A stretch of 64,000 nucleotides of DNA from Candidatus Amarolinea dominans (GCA_016719785.1 JADJYJ010000007.1:248001-312000); one strand, 5' to 3'; positions 41,792-51,365 are shown, numbered from the stretch's first letter. The notes: a model not told the origin generated them from the letters alone. Translations and numbers: made by a program.

Positions 41792-43180
41792 ATGAAAACG
41801 ATGGCAGGCACAACCTCCGAACCGCTGGAAGTTCTTCAGCCCGAGGAGCGGGCCAGGCACAATGAAGCCTTTGCCGAGCTAGGGCGCGGCGTGCAGGCGG
41901 CGCTGGAGACCTATGCCAACGTCCACCGCGGCAGCGGCCATAACTCGCTGGCCTCCACGCACTTGTACGAGCAGGCCCGCGAGATTGTCCTGGATGATCT
42001 GGGGCTGGATCAGGACCGACACACCGTCATCTTTTGCTCTCCCAGGCGGGCGGAGCTGCTCCAGGCGCGATTCGGGCGGATGCGTTGCCACACTGTGTCC
42101 AGCCGGGATATCGGCCTGCCCCTGGGTCTGCGGGCGGTGGCTGTCGCACGAAATGCGTTGCCCGCAGGCGCGCCCCTCCAGCCGGGCGGCGGCACCGCCC
42201 GGCTCGTCTCCCATGGTTGGGTCATCTGGGCCAGGGGGGCGGACAAGTTCGAGGCCGGCACACCGGCCGTTGTTAACGTCATTGCCTTTGCCCGGGCGCT
42301 GCAGTTGATCCGGCAGTTCGGCAAGGACGCATTTCTTGCAGCGAACACCGAAAGACAGACGGCGGCTGACATCCTGTATCACGACGAGCTGGAGAAATTC
42401 TCCGGGCGGGAGCTGCTGGATGCACTCCGGCCGACCCTGATCGGTCAAAGGGTTCCCGTCCCGACGCTGGCAGGCACCAGGCCCTTCATCAATCTGGATA
42501 ATGGCGCCAGCACTCCTACATTCACGCCGATATGGAACGCGGTCTGCCAGGCCTGGCGTCTTCCGGAGCAGGTGCAGCGGGAGATTGTCCGGGAGGTCAA
42601 GTCCATTTGCGCCGGGGTGCTGGGCGCGCCTCCGGCAGACTACGACGTGATTTTTACATCCAACACCACCGAGGCCATCAACCTGGCCGCCGAAAGCCTG
42701 GGGGGTGAAACCAAGAACGGGATCAGGCCGGTCGTGGTGAACACGATCCTGGAACACAATTCGAACGAGCTGCCGTGGCGCAGACTCCCCGGCGTGGCGC
42801 TCATCCGGTTCCCGGCCGACGACGAAGGATTCCTGGATTTAGACGCGCTGGAAGCGCTCCTGCGCGCCTACAACCAGGAGGGTCAGCACGGCAACAAGCG
42901 CATTCGCCTGGTGGCAATGAGCGGCGCATCGAATGTCCTGGGGGTATTCAACGATCTGGCTGAGATCAGCCGCATCGTACACCGATACGGCGCGCGCCTG
43001 CTGGTGGACGCGGCCCAATTGATCGCCCACCGAAAGGTCGAAATGGCAGCCTGCGGGATTGACTATCTCGCCTTCTCTGCCCACAAGGCCTACGCGCCTT
43101 TCGGCACGGGGGCGCTGGTGGTGAGAAAGGGGCTGCTTCAATTCTCCTCCGCTGAACTAGTGAGGTGTCGTGATGATTGA
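41792..43180 (+). CDS. Class V aminotransferase-like protein, C-terminally truncated
   Basis: A 462-residue protein. Its second half is a class V (NifS/CsdA-like) PLP fold: NLDNGASTPTFTPIW, FTSNTTEAINLAAESLGG, the Schiff-base Asp in LLVDAAQLIAHRK and the lysine of SAHKAYAPFG. It ends abruptly about 25 residues after that lysine (SSAELVRCRDD), so the C-terminal 150 or so residues including the small domain are missing. The N-terminal 210 residues look partly like the start of the same fold. The next gene begins at once. Likely inactive, or a decayed fusion. Confidence 0.72.
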   Translation: MKTMAGTTSEPLEVLQPEERARHNEAFAELGRGVQAALETYANVHRGSGHNSLASTHLYEQAREIVLDDLGLDQDRHTVIFCSPRRAELLQARFGRMRCHTVSSRDIGLPLGLRAVAVARNALPAGAPLQPGGGTARLVSHGWVIWARGADKFEAGTPAVVNVIAFARALQLIRQFGKDAFLAANTERQTAADILYHDELEKFSGRELLDALRPTLIGQRVPVPTLAGTRPFINLDNGASTPTFTPIWNAVCQAWRLPEQVQREIVREVKSICAGVLGAPPADYDVIFTSNTTEAINLAAESLGGETKNGIRPVVVNTILEHNSNELPWRRLPGVALIRFPADDEGFLDLDALEALLRAYNQEGQHGNKRIRLVAMSGASNVLGVFNDLAEISRIVHRYGARLLVDAAQLIAHRKVEMAACGIDYLAFSAHKAYAPFGTGALVVRKGLLQFSSAELVRCRDD

Positions 43181-43766
43181 ATGGTTTGCAGTCCAACCCT
43201 GGATAACAGGCGTCGTCACATTCTTTCTGATGTGGAGTGATTGGTTGCTTACAATCAGCCAGGAGCGCGAGCGTCAACTGCATTACTCCGAGCACTATGA
43301 AAGTTATCCGATTAACACCATTGAAGGCAACCCTCTGTATCAGAAGGCAGTTCTGGCTCGGCAAATCGTTGATCGTAGGCACATTGTTCCGGCGGCAATT
43401 CTCAGCGCGATTGTAGCGTTATCACTGGTTTGGATTCCGGAGGGCTTTCGTATTCTATTGATCGGTTACGTGTGGGGATTATACTTCATTGTGATTACGA
43501 CTCATTTGAGCAATCTCTTAGGGTATAGAGCCGCTCGTCGCGGGCTTCACGGAAAACTCTATTTGCATCAGCGTACGGGGTATGTCATTCAGATGAGCCG
43601 TTACGTGGCTCTTGCTAGCTTCCTGATCGTACTGGCGATATGCTCGGCCTCCATGTTCATGCTGGGCGTTGCGATTGCGGGAGTATCTTCAGCAGTCCGA
43701 CAGCTAGTGGGAATGCGAAAGACCCCTGCCATCGACCCGGCAGATCCAGCCCCAAAGCCCATATGA
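43173..43766 (+). CDS. Hypothetical integral membrane protein
   Basis: A 197-residue protein with about four helices (VTGVVTFFLMWSDWLL, IVPAAILSAIVALSLVW, LLIGYVWGLYFIVITTHL, YVALASFLIVLAICSASMFML). No family recognised. Start chosen at the ATG at 43173; a GTG at 43170 is possible. It overlaps the truncated aminotransferase by 8 nt. Confidence 0.65.
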   Translation: MIEWFAVQPWITGVVTFFLMWSDWLLTISQERERQLHYSEHYESYPINTIEGNPLYQKAVLARQIVDRRHIVPAAILSAIVALSLVWIPEGFRILLIGYVWGLYFIVITTHLSNLLGYRAARRGLHGKLYLHQRTGYVIQMSRYVALASFLIVLAICSASMFMLGVAIAGVSSAVRQLVGMRKTPAIDPADPAPKPI

Positions 43767-43873
43767 TAGTTGCGGGGTGCATACGCATAGAATGGCTGCT
43801 TCGAAGGCGCCAAGTTCTTTATGCGACTGCAGTATCAACAGTCGTGTGCGGCGCAGGTGAGCCGCGAGCCGTT

Positions 43874-44030
43874 GTGCGCCAAGAAGTTTGGCGTTTCTGA
43901 CAGGGTGCAAGTGCCTGTGAGGCAAGGGCTACCCCCCCACCCCTATCGAGTGTTGCAGCACTGACGGAGGAACCAGGCCGGTTTGAGGAGTGACCGCCGC
44001 AAGGAAAACCTCGGCGTCTATACGCAACGC
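43874..44030 (+). other. Possible 5' fragment of a group II intron (gene-free region 43767-44098)
   Basis: The stretch starts GTGCGCC, as group II introns do, followed by CAGGGTGCAAGTGCCTGTGA and a GGCAAGG/GCTACC segment resembling domain I. No reverse transcriptase, domain V or domain VI follows. The rest of the 332-bp gap has only the leaderless promoter of the next gene. The identity is tentative. Confidence 0.35.
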
Positions 44031-44063
44031 AACTGGAAGATTGTGACTGGTTTGGGACGCTAT

Positions 44064-44092
44064 TTGATTTCTGGGGGGCGTGTACTTATAAT
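44064..44092 (+). promoter_or_regulatory. Leaderless promoter of the second complete MalT-type regulator
   Basis: TTGATT (44064-44069), 17-nt spacer, TATAAT (44087-44092), then exactly 6 nt to the ATG at 44099. GGGGGGCGTGTAC upstream matches the other two promoters. Confidence 0.68.
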
Positions 44093-44098
44093 TGATCT

Positions 44099-46840
44099 AT
44101 GTCCACGCCCATCTTAGCCACCAAACTTTATATCCCCCTACCTCGGCCTAAACTTGTCCTCCGCCCCCGCCTGATCGAGCGGCTGAACGAGGGTCTCTCT
44201 TCGGGATGCAAACTGACCCTCATCTCTGCCCCCGCCGGTTTTGGTAAAACTACGCTGGTCAGCGAGTGGGTGAACAATTTACGGTTTACGAGTGACGATT
44301 TTCGATTGGATGCTGCAAACGGAGGCGAAATCGTAAATCGTAAATCTAAAATCGCAAATCGAGTTGCTTGGCTGTCGCTGGACGCAGGGGATAACGATCC
44401 CGCACGTTTTCTGACTTACCTTGTCGCGGCTTTGCAGACGATTGCGGGGAATATCGGAGCAGGGGTGTTGGCTGCGCTTGAATCCCCCCAGCCACCGCCC
44501 ACCGAATCAATTCTGACGGCTCTGCTCAATGAAATCACCACCATCCCGGACAACTTCATCCTCGTCCTTGACGATTACCACCTGGTTGAGGCCATACCGG
44601 TTGACCAGGCTCTTGCCACCCTGCTCGATCACCTGCCGCCCCAGATGCACCTGGTCATCGCCACCCGTGAGGATCCACATCTGCCCCTGGCCCGCTTACG
44701 CGCCCGGGGCCACTCGACCGAACTGCGCGCTGCCGACCTGCGTTTTACCCCCGCCGAAGCCGCCGATTTTCTCAACCAGGTGATGGGTCTTCACCTCTCA
44801 GCGGAAGATATCGCCGCACTAGAGACCCGCACCGAAGGCTGGATTGCCGGCCTGCAACTGGCGGCGCTGTCCATGCGGGGCTATCAAGACGCCGCCAGCT
44901 TCATCAAGTCCTTCACCGGCAGCCACCATTTCGTGCTGGACTATCTGATGGAAGAAGTCCTGCAACAGCAGTCCGAAAGCATCCAGACTTTTCTGCTGCG
45001 CACTTCAATCCTTGACCGCCTGTGCGGCCCGCTGTGTGATGCTGTTTTGTGTTCTCCTTCTGTTTCCGGACAGGAAACCCTGGAATATCTCGAACGCGCC
45101 AACCTGTTCATTGTCCCGCTGGATAACGAACGGTGGTGGTATCGCTATCACCATCTCTTTGGCGAGCTACTGCGCCAGCGTCTGGGAAAACCTAAAGAAT
45201 TCGCCGAATTCCACCTGCGCGCCAGCCAGTGGCATGAAGAGAACGGCGACCTGGGCGCGGCGTTTTACCACGCCATCGCAGCCGGGGATTTTGTGCGGGC
45301 GGCGGGGTTGGCTGAAGCGGCCTGGCAGGGGATGAATGAAAGTTTCCAGTCTGCCGCCTGGCTTGGCTGGGTGAAGAAGCTGCCAGACAAGCTGATCCGC
45401 ACCATGCCTGTGCTCTGTACCCAGATTGCCCAGGCATTTACGGATACCGGCGAGCTGGAGGCCAGCGAGTTGCGCCTGCAGGACGCTGAACGATGCCTGG
45501 ATGGTTCGGAATTTACGAACGAAGCGCAGCTTAAACCCCTGCCAGCGATGATCGCTTTGACCCGCGCTTACAACGCCCAGGTGCAGGGCGATCCCGCCGC
45601 AACGGTGAAATACGCCGAACTGGCGCTCCAAATCATCCCCGAAGATGACTTTGACCGGCGCGCCCGGGCCACCACCATATTGGAAGTCATCCACTGGGCC
45701 AGCGGCAACCTGGAGTCGGTCATCCGGGGGATTGGTGATTCGATGGAGAGATTGACCCAGCTGGGCAATCACGTCATGGTGGTTGCCAGCGCCTTTGCTG
45801 TAGCCGACCTGCTGGTGGGTCTGGGGCGCCTGAGCGAGGCCGAGCGGACCTATCAGGATGCCTTGCAACTGGCCGCCCAACACGGCCCGGAGGCTGAACA
45901 CATCACTGCCCACCATCATCTCGGCCTGTCCATGATCTACCGTCAGCGGGGAGAAGACACCCTCGCCGCTCATCACCTGAAACGAGCCGCCGAATTGGGT
46001 CTGCAAACCACCCTGGTGGATTGGCTGTACCGCTGGCATGTGGCCCAGGCCCAATTGAGAGAGGCCGCAGGCGATCTGGAAACCGCCCTGGCCCTGCTCG
46101 ACGAGGCCAAACGGGTCTATATCCAAACCCTCATACCTGACCTGCGCCCCATTGCGGCCCTGAAAGCGCGCATCTATCTCAAACAGGGGCGGCCCGATAA
46201 AGCCCGGGCGTGGGCGGCAGAACGCGGGCTTTCGCTGGCAGATGAAGTCAGCTACTTGCATGAGTTCGAGCACCTCACCCTGGCCCGGCTGGAAATCGCC
46301 AACCCACTGGTCAATGCCCTGCTTGCACGCCTGTTGCAAGCCGCCGAAGCGCAAAAGCGCCGGGACAGCGCGCTCGACATCCTGCTGGTGCAGGCGCTGG
46401 CCCACGAGGCGCAGGGCAATCGCCCCCAGGCTCTCGCCGCACTGGAACGCGCCCTGGCCCTGGCCGAGCCGGAAGGCTATGTTCGCATCTTTGTGGATGA
46501 AGGCGAAGCGATGCGATTGTTGATTGAAAAACAATCGCGCAATCGAGATCATCCGTTGAGCGATTATGTGGACAAACTCCTGGCTGCCTTTACACAACCG
46601 GTGGCGGCGCCAAAATCAGCAATCATCCATCAAAAATCAGACATGATAGAGCCTTTGAGTGAACGCGAACTGGAAGTGCTCAAGCTGCTCCGCACCGAAT
46701 TAAGCGGCCCCGAAATTGCCGGCCAATTGATCGTCTCGCTCAACACCTTTCGTACCCACACCAAAAACATTTTCGACAAACTGGGGGTCAATAATCGCCG
46801 GGCGGCTGTCCGCCGGGCCGAGGAACTCGATTTGTTCTAA
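44099..46840 (+). CDS. MalT-type STAND ATPase, LuxR-family transcriptional regulator (copy 2)
   Basis: A 913-residue regulator. It has the N-terminal signature TPILATKLYIPLPRPKLVLR, Walker A APAGFGKTTL, Walker B FILVLDDYH, a long TPR-like arm and a C-terminal HTH (ERELEVLKLLRTELSGPEIAG, VNNRRAAVRRAEELDLF). Relative to classical MalT it has an insert of about 29 residues (NNLRFTSDDFRLDAANGGEI plus a Lys/Asn-rich tail) between Walker A and AWLSLDAG, encoded by an AAATCGTA-rich repeat. The C-terminal linker has a similar short insert. It is intact, leaderless, and ends at a terminator. Confidence 0.93.
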   Translation: MSTPILATKLYIPLPRPKLVLRPRLIERLNEGLSSGCKLTLISAPAGFGKTTLVSEWVNNLRFTSDDFRLDAANGGEIVNRKSKIANRVAWLSLDAGDNDPARFLTYLVAALQTIAGNIGAGVLAALESPQPPPTESILTALLNEITTIPDNFILVLDDYHLVEAIPVDQALATLLDHLPPQMHLVIATREDPHLPLARLRARGHSTELRAADLRFTPAEAADFLNQVMGLHLSAEDIAALETRTEGWIAGLQLAALSMRGYQDAASFIKSFTGSHHFVLDYLMEEVLQQQSESIQTFLLRTSILDRLCGPLCDAVLCSPSVSGQETLEYLERANLFIVPLDNERWWYRYHHLFGELLRQRLGKPKEFAEFHLRASQWHEENGDLGAAFYHAIAAGDFVRAAGLAEAAWQGMNESFQSAAWLGWVKKLPDKLIRTMPVLCTQIAQAFTDTGELEASELRLQDAERCLDGSEFTNEAQLKPLPAMIALTRAYNAQVQGDPAATVKYAELALQIIPEDDFDRRARATTILEVIHWASGNLESVIRGIGDSMERLTQLGNHVMVVASAFAVADLLVGLGRLSEAERTYQDALQLAAQHGPEAEHITAHHHLGLSMIYRQRGEDTLAAHHLKRAAELGLQTTLVDWLYRWHVAQAQLREAAGDLETALALLDEAKRVYIQTLIPDLRPIAALKARIYLKQGRPDKARAWAAERGLSLADEVSYLHEFEHLTLARLEIANPLVNALLARLLQAAEAQKRRDSALDILLVQALAHEAQGNRPQALAALERALALAEPEGYVRIFVDEGEAMRLLIEKQSRNRDHPLSDYVDKLLAAFTQPVAAPKSAIIHQKSDMIEPLSERELEVLKLLRTELSGPEIAGQLIVSLNTFRTHTKNIFDKLGVNNRRAAVRRAEELDLF

Positions 46841-46864
46841 CTGACCCAAGAGCCCCAACTCCGA

Positions 46865-46908
46865 CCCCGACAGGTGTCCTCAAACCATCTGCCGGGGCTT
46901 TTTGTTTT
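46865..46908 (+). terminator. Rho-independent terminator
   Basis: An imperfect stem (46865-46876 with 46886-46897) ends in GGGGCTTTTTGTTTT, 25 nt after the regulator's stop. Confidence 0.6.
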
Positions 46909-47012
46909 CACCAACAATCACAACCTCAATCACATCATGTGGTGATGACGCCTCACCACATCGGGCGGTATCCTTTGGGCAGATAAACAACGAAAGGAAA
47001 AACGCGAGGCGC

Positions 47013-47312
47013 ATGATGAGTGACAGACAAACATTCGACCAAAAACATAACCAGCATCAGTGCTACGAAATCCGCCTCAAGGGACACCTGGATGACCGGT
47101 GGGCCGACTGGTTTGAGGGACTGACCATCACCTTGGAAGACAACGGCGATACGCTTTTGACCGGGCCTGTGGTCGATCAGGCCGCGTTGCATGGCTTGCT
47201 GAAGAAGGTGCGTGATCTAGGCATGCCGTTGGTCTCGGTCACTCCTGTCGAACGCGGCCTCTCAGCTACGTTCGGGACAGGCCAGGCGGACGCGTCAGAT
47301 GTCAAACCGTAA
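47013..47312 (+). CDS. Small GHL-DQAALHGLL family protein (copy 3)
   Basis: A 99-residue protein. CYEIRLKGHLDDRWADWFEG, DTLLTGPVVDQAALHGLL and VRDLGMPLVSVTP are the family core. The C-terminal tail (ERGLSATFGTGQADASDVKP) is encoded by a palindrome-like segment that matches the tail of copy 2. GAGG is 6 nt before the ATG. It follows the second complete regulator, and a DUF6326-like protein gene follows it. Confidence 0.75.
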   Translation: MMSDRQTFDQKHNQHQCYEIRLKGHLDDRWADWFEGLTITLEDNGDTLLTGPVVDQAALHGLLKKVRDLGMPLVSVTPVERGLSATFGTGQADASDVKP

Positions 47313-47458
47313 ATGGAGACAAGCTATTTGGAAAGGAGGTTTGCCTTTGATAACATTACCAGCCTAATTCAGCCCCCAGGAACAGGATGGCGACCACAGT
47401 TTTCTGCAAGTTCAATTCAATGGAACTCATCAATATCAGGCAAAAAAGGAGATAGACA

Positions 47459-47872
47459 ATGAATATCATCAACAAGACCGCAAGGAATCTGCTAGATGTG
47501 AGGATAATCCTTGCAGTGTTATGGGTAGCTGGAATGTTAAGTAGTTTAAATGGAGATACGTACCGCTTATCTGCGGCTACCGAACCTCTCGGAGTACCCC
47601 CCGAATTCTTGTTGGTAATGGCAACATTGCTCGTGGGTTCGGTTCTTATGAGTGTCTTGACCCTGACGTTGAAGTCTGCCGTGAGTCGTTGGGCAAACCG
47701 CATCATAGGCATACTCTATGCCATGATCAATCTTACCTTTTGGGTTTTGCATCTTCTTGTGTGGCGATCCGCTGGTTATGAGATAGTCTGGTCAACAGCA
47801 CAAGTTGTGTTTGGCCTACTGGTTGTTTGGTACGCTTGGAAATGGACTAACCCTGAAGTTCAGCCCTCCTAA
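47459..47872 (+). CDS. DUF6326-like four-helix membrane protein
   Basis: A 137-residue protein with four predicted helices (LDVRIILAVLWVAGMLSSL, FLLVMATLLVGSVLMSVLTL, IIGILYAMINLTFWVLHLLV, STAQVVFGLLVVWYAWKW). It has the DUF6326 C-terminal signature WYAWKWTNPE and is a homolog of the proteins at 56165 and the decayed one at 39675. AAAAGGAG precedes the ATG. Confidence 0.8.
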   Translation: MNIINKTARNLLDVRIILAVLWVAGMLSSLNGDTYRLSAATEPLGVPPEFLLVMATLLVGSVLMSVLTLTLKSAVSRWANRIIGILYAMINLTFWVLHLLVWRSAGYEIVWSTAQVVFGLLVVWYAWKWTNPEVQPS

Positions 47873-47945
47873 TCGAATCTAGCAAGCACAATACCTTCGC
47901 TCAGGAATGGATTGGCGAAGGTATTGTGTTACTCAAGGAGACAAA

Positions 47946-48327
47946 GTGAAAGCGATTGTATACACAAGATATGGACCGCCAGATGTTCTTCATCTCGAAG
48001 AGGTGAAAAAGCCTGCCCTCAATGAAGAAAAAGTGCTGGTAAAAGTCTATGCAGCATCCATCAATGCGGGGGACTGGCATCTGCTGACTGCTGACATCCT
48101 TCCCAATGCGTCTGATGGGCGTTGGGCTGTTCAAACCCAAAAACACAATCCTCGGCGCTGACATTGCGGGGTGCGTTGAAGCAGTTGGCAGAAACGTCAA
48201 ACTGTTTCGGCCAGGGGATGCGGTCTTTGGAGATATTTTTGGGCTTGGCAGTGGCAGTTTTGCCGAATATGTTTCTGTTCCTGAAAGCGCTTTGGCGCTA
48301 GAGCCGTCCGATACAAACCCTGATTAG
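47946..48327 (+). pseudogene. Truncated, frameshifted NAD(P)H:quinone reductase/MDR fragment
   Basis: From GTG 47946 (AAGGAG upstream) the sequence AIVYTRYGPPDVLHLEEVKK and SINAGDWHLL is the start of a zinc-independent MDR alcohol dehydrogenase-like protein. A frameshift near 48100 shifts to LMGVGLFKPKNTILGADIAG, and the frame stops at 48327, before the cofactor-binding domain. Only about the first third of the family is left. Confidence 0.82.
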
Positions 48328-48349
48328 GTTTTGCCGCTTCCGCTTTTTT

Positions 48350-48374
48350 GAATCTGGGGCGTGTACCTTATAAT
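48350..48374 (+). promoter_or_regulatory. Leaderless promoter of the third MalT-type regulator
   Basis: TATAAT (48369-48374) with exactly 6 nt to the ATG at 48381 and the GGGGCGTGTACC box upstream. The -35 is poor (TTGAAT at 15-nt spacing). Confidence 0.6.
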
Positions 48375-48380
48375 GGATCT

Positions 48381-50926
48381 ATGTCTACGACAGTTTTAGC
48401 CACTAAACTTTATATCCCCCCACCGCGGCCTAAAGTCGTCCTCCGCCCCCGCCTGATCGCGCGGCTGAACGAGGGTCTGCACTGCAAGCTGACCCTCATC
48501 TCGGCCCCCGCCGGTTTTGGCAAAACCACGCTGGTCAGCGAGTGGGTGAACAATTTGCGATTTACGAGTGACGATTTTCGATTGGATGCTGCAAACGGAG
48601 GCGAAATCGTAAATCTAAAATCGCAAATCGCAAATCGAGTTGCCTGGCTGTCACTGGACGCCGGGGATAGCGACCCCACGCGCTTTCTGGCTTACCTCGT
48701 GGCGGCTTTGCAGACTCTCTTTGCCGGCATCGGCGCCGGGGTGATGGCCGCGCTCGAATCCCCCCAGCCGCCGCCCATCGAGCCGCTCCTGACGATCCTG
48801 CTCAACCAAATCGCCGCCATCCCGGCTGATTTCATCCTCGTCCTTGACGACTACCACACGATTGACTCCAAACCGGTGGATCAGGCCCTCACCTTTTTGG
48901 TCGAACATCAGCCGCCGCAGATGCGCCTGGTCATCGCCACCCGTGAGGATCCGCAGTTTCCCCTGGCCCGCTTGCGCGCCCGAGGGCAAATGACCGAGCT
49001 GCGCGCGGCCGACCTGCGGTTTACGCCCGCCGAAGCCGCCGAGTTTCTCAATCGGGTGATGGGCCTCAACCTCTCGGCCGGGGATATTGCTGCGCTGGAA
49101 ACCCGCACCGAAGGCTGGATCGCCGGTCTGCAATTGGCCGCGCTCTCCATGCAGGGACAGCAGGACACCGCCGGCTTCATCAAATCTTTCACCGGCAGCC
49201 ACCATTTCGTGCTGGACTACCTGGTTGAAGAAGTCCTGGGACAGCAATCCGCAAGCGTCCAGACTTTCTTGCTGCGCACCTCCATCCTCGACCGCCTGTG
49301 CGGCCCGCTGTGTGATGCTGTTCTGCTTGATCCATCTGCTTCCGGGCAAGAAACCCTGGAATATCTCGAACATGCCAACCTGTTCATCGTCCCCCTGGAC
49401 GACGAGCGGCGTTGGTACCGCTATCACCATCTCTTTGCCGATCTGCTGCGCCAGAGACTGCACCAGAGCACAGCCACGTCGGCACGGGGCGAGGGGCGGG
49501 GTGTGGCCGAATTGCACAGCCGTGCCAGCCAGTGGTATGAAGACCATGGATTGGAGCTTGAAGCTTTTCAGCATGCGGCAGCCGCCAATGATGTGGGGCG
49601 CGCCGAGCACCTGATAGATGAAAAGGGTCTGCACCTGCACTCGCGTGGCGTGGCTGCGATACTGGACTGGCTGGCGTCACTGCCGACAACGGTGCTGGAT
49701 GCCAGGCCCGCGTTGTGGGTGAGGCATGCCTCGGCATTACTGGTGGGCGGCCAAACGACCGGTGTCGAAGAGAAACTAGGTGCGGCTGAGGCAGCTTTAG
49801 CTGTCGCCCTGCAAGGCGCCGAGCCGGACGACAAGACCCGCGCTCTAATTGGGCAAATTGCCGCCCACAGGGCTACGTTGGCTCTCAATGATCACCAGAT
49901 AGATGCCCAGTCGCGCCCTGGATACCTTTCGGCGTTATCTGCAGTTGCTTGGTGATCCGCCCCCTCTGAGTGCCAATGAAGCGTATCTTGGCATGGGCCG
50001 CATATTCTACGAATGGAACGATCTGGATGCCGCGGAGCAGTACTTCCAACAGAGCCTTCAGTTGGCGCGGCAGTATGATAAAAGCATTGATAGATTCGTA
50101 CTCTGTGAAGTGTATCTTGCCCGTCAGAAACTGGCCCGGGGAGATGTGGCCGGCGCGGCCGCCATGTTAGCGGAGACCGAGCAGTCCGTGCGCCAGAATA
50201 ATTTCGTGGAGCGCATGCCTGATGTCGCTGCTGTCCAGGTAAAGGTGCTGCTAAGACAGGGGAATATAACAGCCGCCGCTGATCTGGCCGGGCAGTACGA
50301 GCTGCCCCTCATCCGGGCCAGGGTACACCTGGCCCAGGGAGACCCGTCCGCAGCGTTGGCGGTGCTGAGGCCATTGCGTCAACAGATGGAAGCACAGGGT
50401 TTGGCAGACGAACGTTTTAAAGCGATGATTCTTCAGGCGGTCGCTCTGCGTGCCAATGGCGAAAAGGATCAGGCTGTACAACTGCTGGGTGAGGCCCTGG
50501 CGCTGGCGGAGCCGGGAGGTTTCATCCGGGTCTTCGTGGACGAAGGCGAGCCAATGCGATTGCTGATTTTGGATTTTAGATTGTGGATTGAAGAGCAACC
50601 GCGCGGCCAAGATTACAAACTGCTCGGTTACGTGGATAAACTCCTGGCCGCTTTTGCACAACCGGCGGCCACCCCACCCCCCATCGGGGATCTTCGACAA
50701 TCGAAAATCGAAAATCGAAAATCGAAAATCCCTGAGCCACTGAGCCAACGCGAGTTGGAAATCCTAAAGCTGATCACCCTGGGACTCTCGAACCAAGGAG
50801 ATCGGTGAGCGCCTTTTCCTGGCCCTGGACACGGTCAAAGGGCACAACCGCCGCATCTTCGACAAACTCCAGGTGCAAAGCCGCACCGAAGCCATCGCCC
50901 GCGCCCGCGAGCTGGGCTTGTTGTAA
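48381..50926 (+). pseudogene. MalT-type STAND ATPase, LuxR-family regulator (copy 3, two frameshifts)
   Basis: About 848 codons in all. The first 525 codons (to 49955) contain Walker A APAGFGKTTL, Walker B FILVLDDYH and the winged region; a second frame from about 49900 to 50808 continues the TPR-like arm. The HTH (LSQRELEILKLITLGLSN, EIGERLFLALDTVKGHNRRI) crosses a second shift near 50793 and ends at TAA 50924-50926. The second shift is one extra base (CCAAGGAG against CCGGGAG in the fragment at 38858). Inserts NNLRFTSDDFRLDAANG, TATSARGEGRGVA and IENRKSKI lie in linkers. If both indels are errors the gene is intact. Confidence 0.82.
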
Positions 50927-50969
50927 CCGCAAGTATTCGTTTTCCTCGACATTCTCCTCCTTCAGTAAC

Positions 50970-51092
50970 CCAAAACAACACCTCCCACCAACACCAAAGT
51001 GTCTATACAACAACACCGTCGCGCCTATATATTACCTGTGCACTGAGCAAGCGGTTCAGCCGGCGAACATCGGACAGGACAGGTGCAAGGTT
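50970..51092 (+). promoter_or_regulatory. Structured leader of the small-protein gene (copy 2)
   Basis: Repeats 39148-39269 with few changes. The hairpin reads CTGAGC-AAGCG-GTTCAG (51043-51059): the outer pair is C-G instead of T-A, and an inner pair has become G-U, so pairing is kept. A -10-like TATATT is at 51028-51033. Confidence 0.6.
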
Positions 51093-51365
51093 ATGTCGAA
51101 CGAACCCGAACCGACAACCGATCCAAGCCAACCCGTGGTCTATCAAATCAGGCTCAAGGGCCATCTGGGGCGCGAGTGGGCAGACTGGTTCGGCGGTCTA
51201 ACCATCACGCTGGAAGCGGACGGCGATACACTCTTAACCGGCCCGGTGATTGACCAGGCCGCGCTGCACGGGTTGCTCAAGAAGGTGCGCGATTTAGGCA
51301 TGCCGTTGGTCTCGGTCAATCAGGTTCCACCGCTGGAGCCTGCAAACCAAGCTTATCAGGAGTAA
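51093..51365 (+). CDS. Small GHL-DQAALHGLL family protein (copy 4)
   Basis: A 90-residue protein beginning MSNEPEPTTDPSQPVVYQIR, then GHLGREWADWFGGLTITLEA, GDTLLTGPVIDQAALHGLLK and VRDLGMPLVSVNQV. Nearly the same as copy 2 apart from that copy's frameshift. It follows the third regulator, after the structured leader, and precedes a 220-residue membrane protein by 20 nt. Confidence 0.78.
   Translation: MSNEPEPTTDPSQPVVYQIRLKGHLGREWADWFGGLTITLEADGDTLLTGPVIDQAALHGLLKKVRDLGMPLVSVNQVPPLEPANQAYQE

Noticed and set aside
45167..46597. A 476-codon minus-strand frame inside the second complete regulator gene
   Set aside because: Shadow of the TPR-like arm; no motif or start signal.
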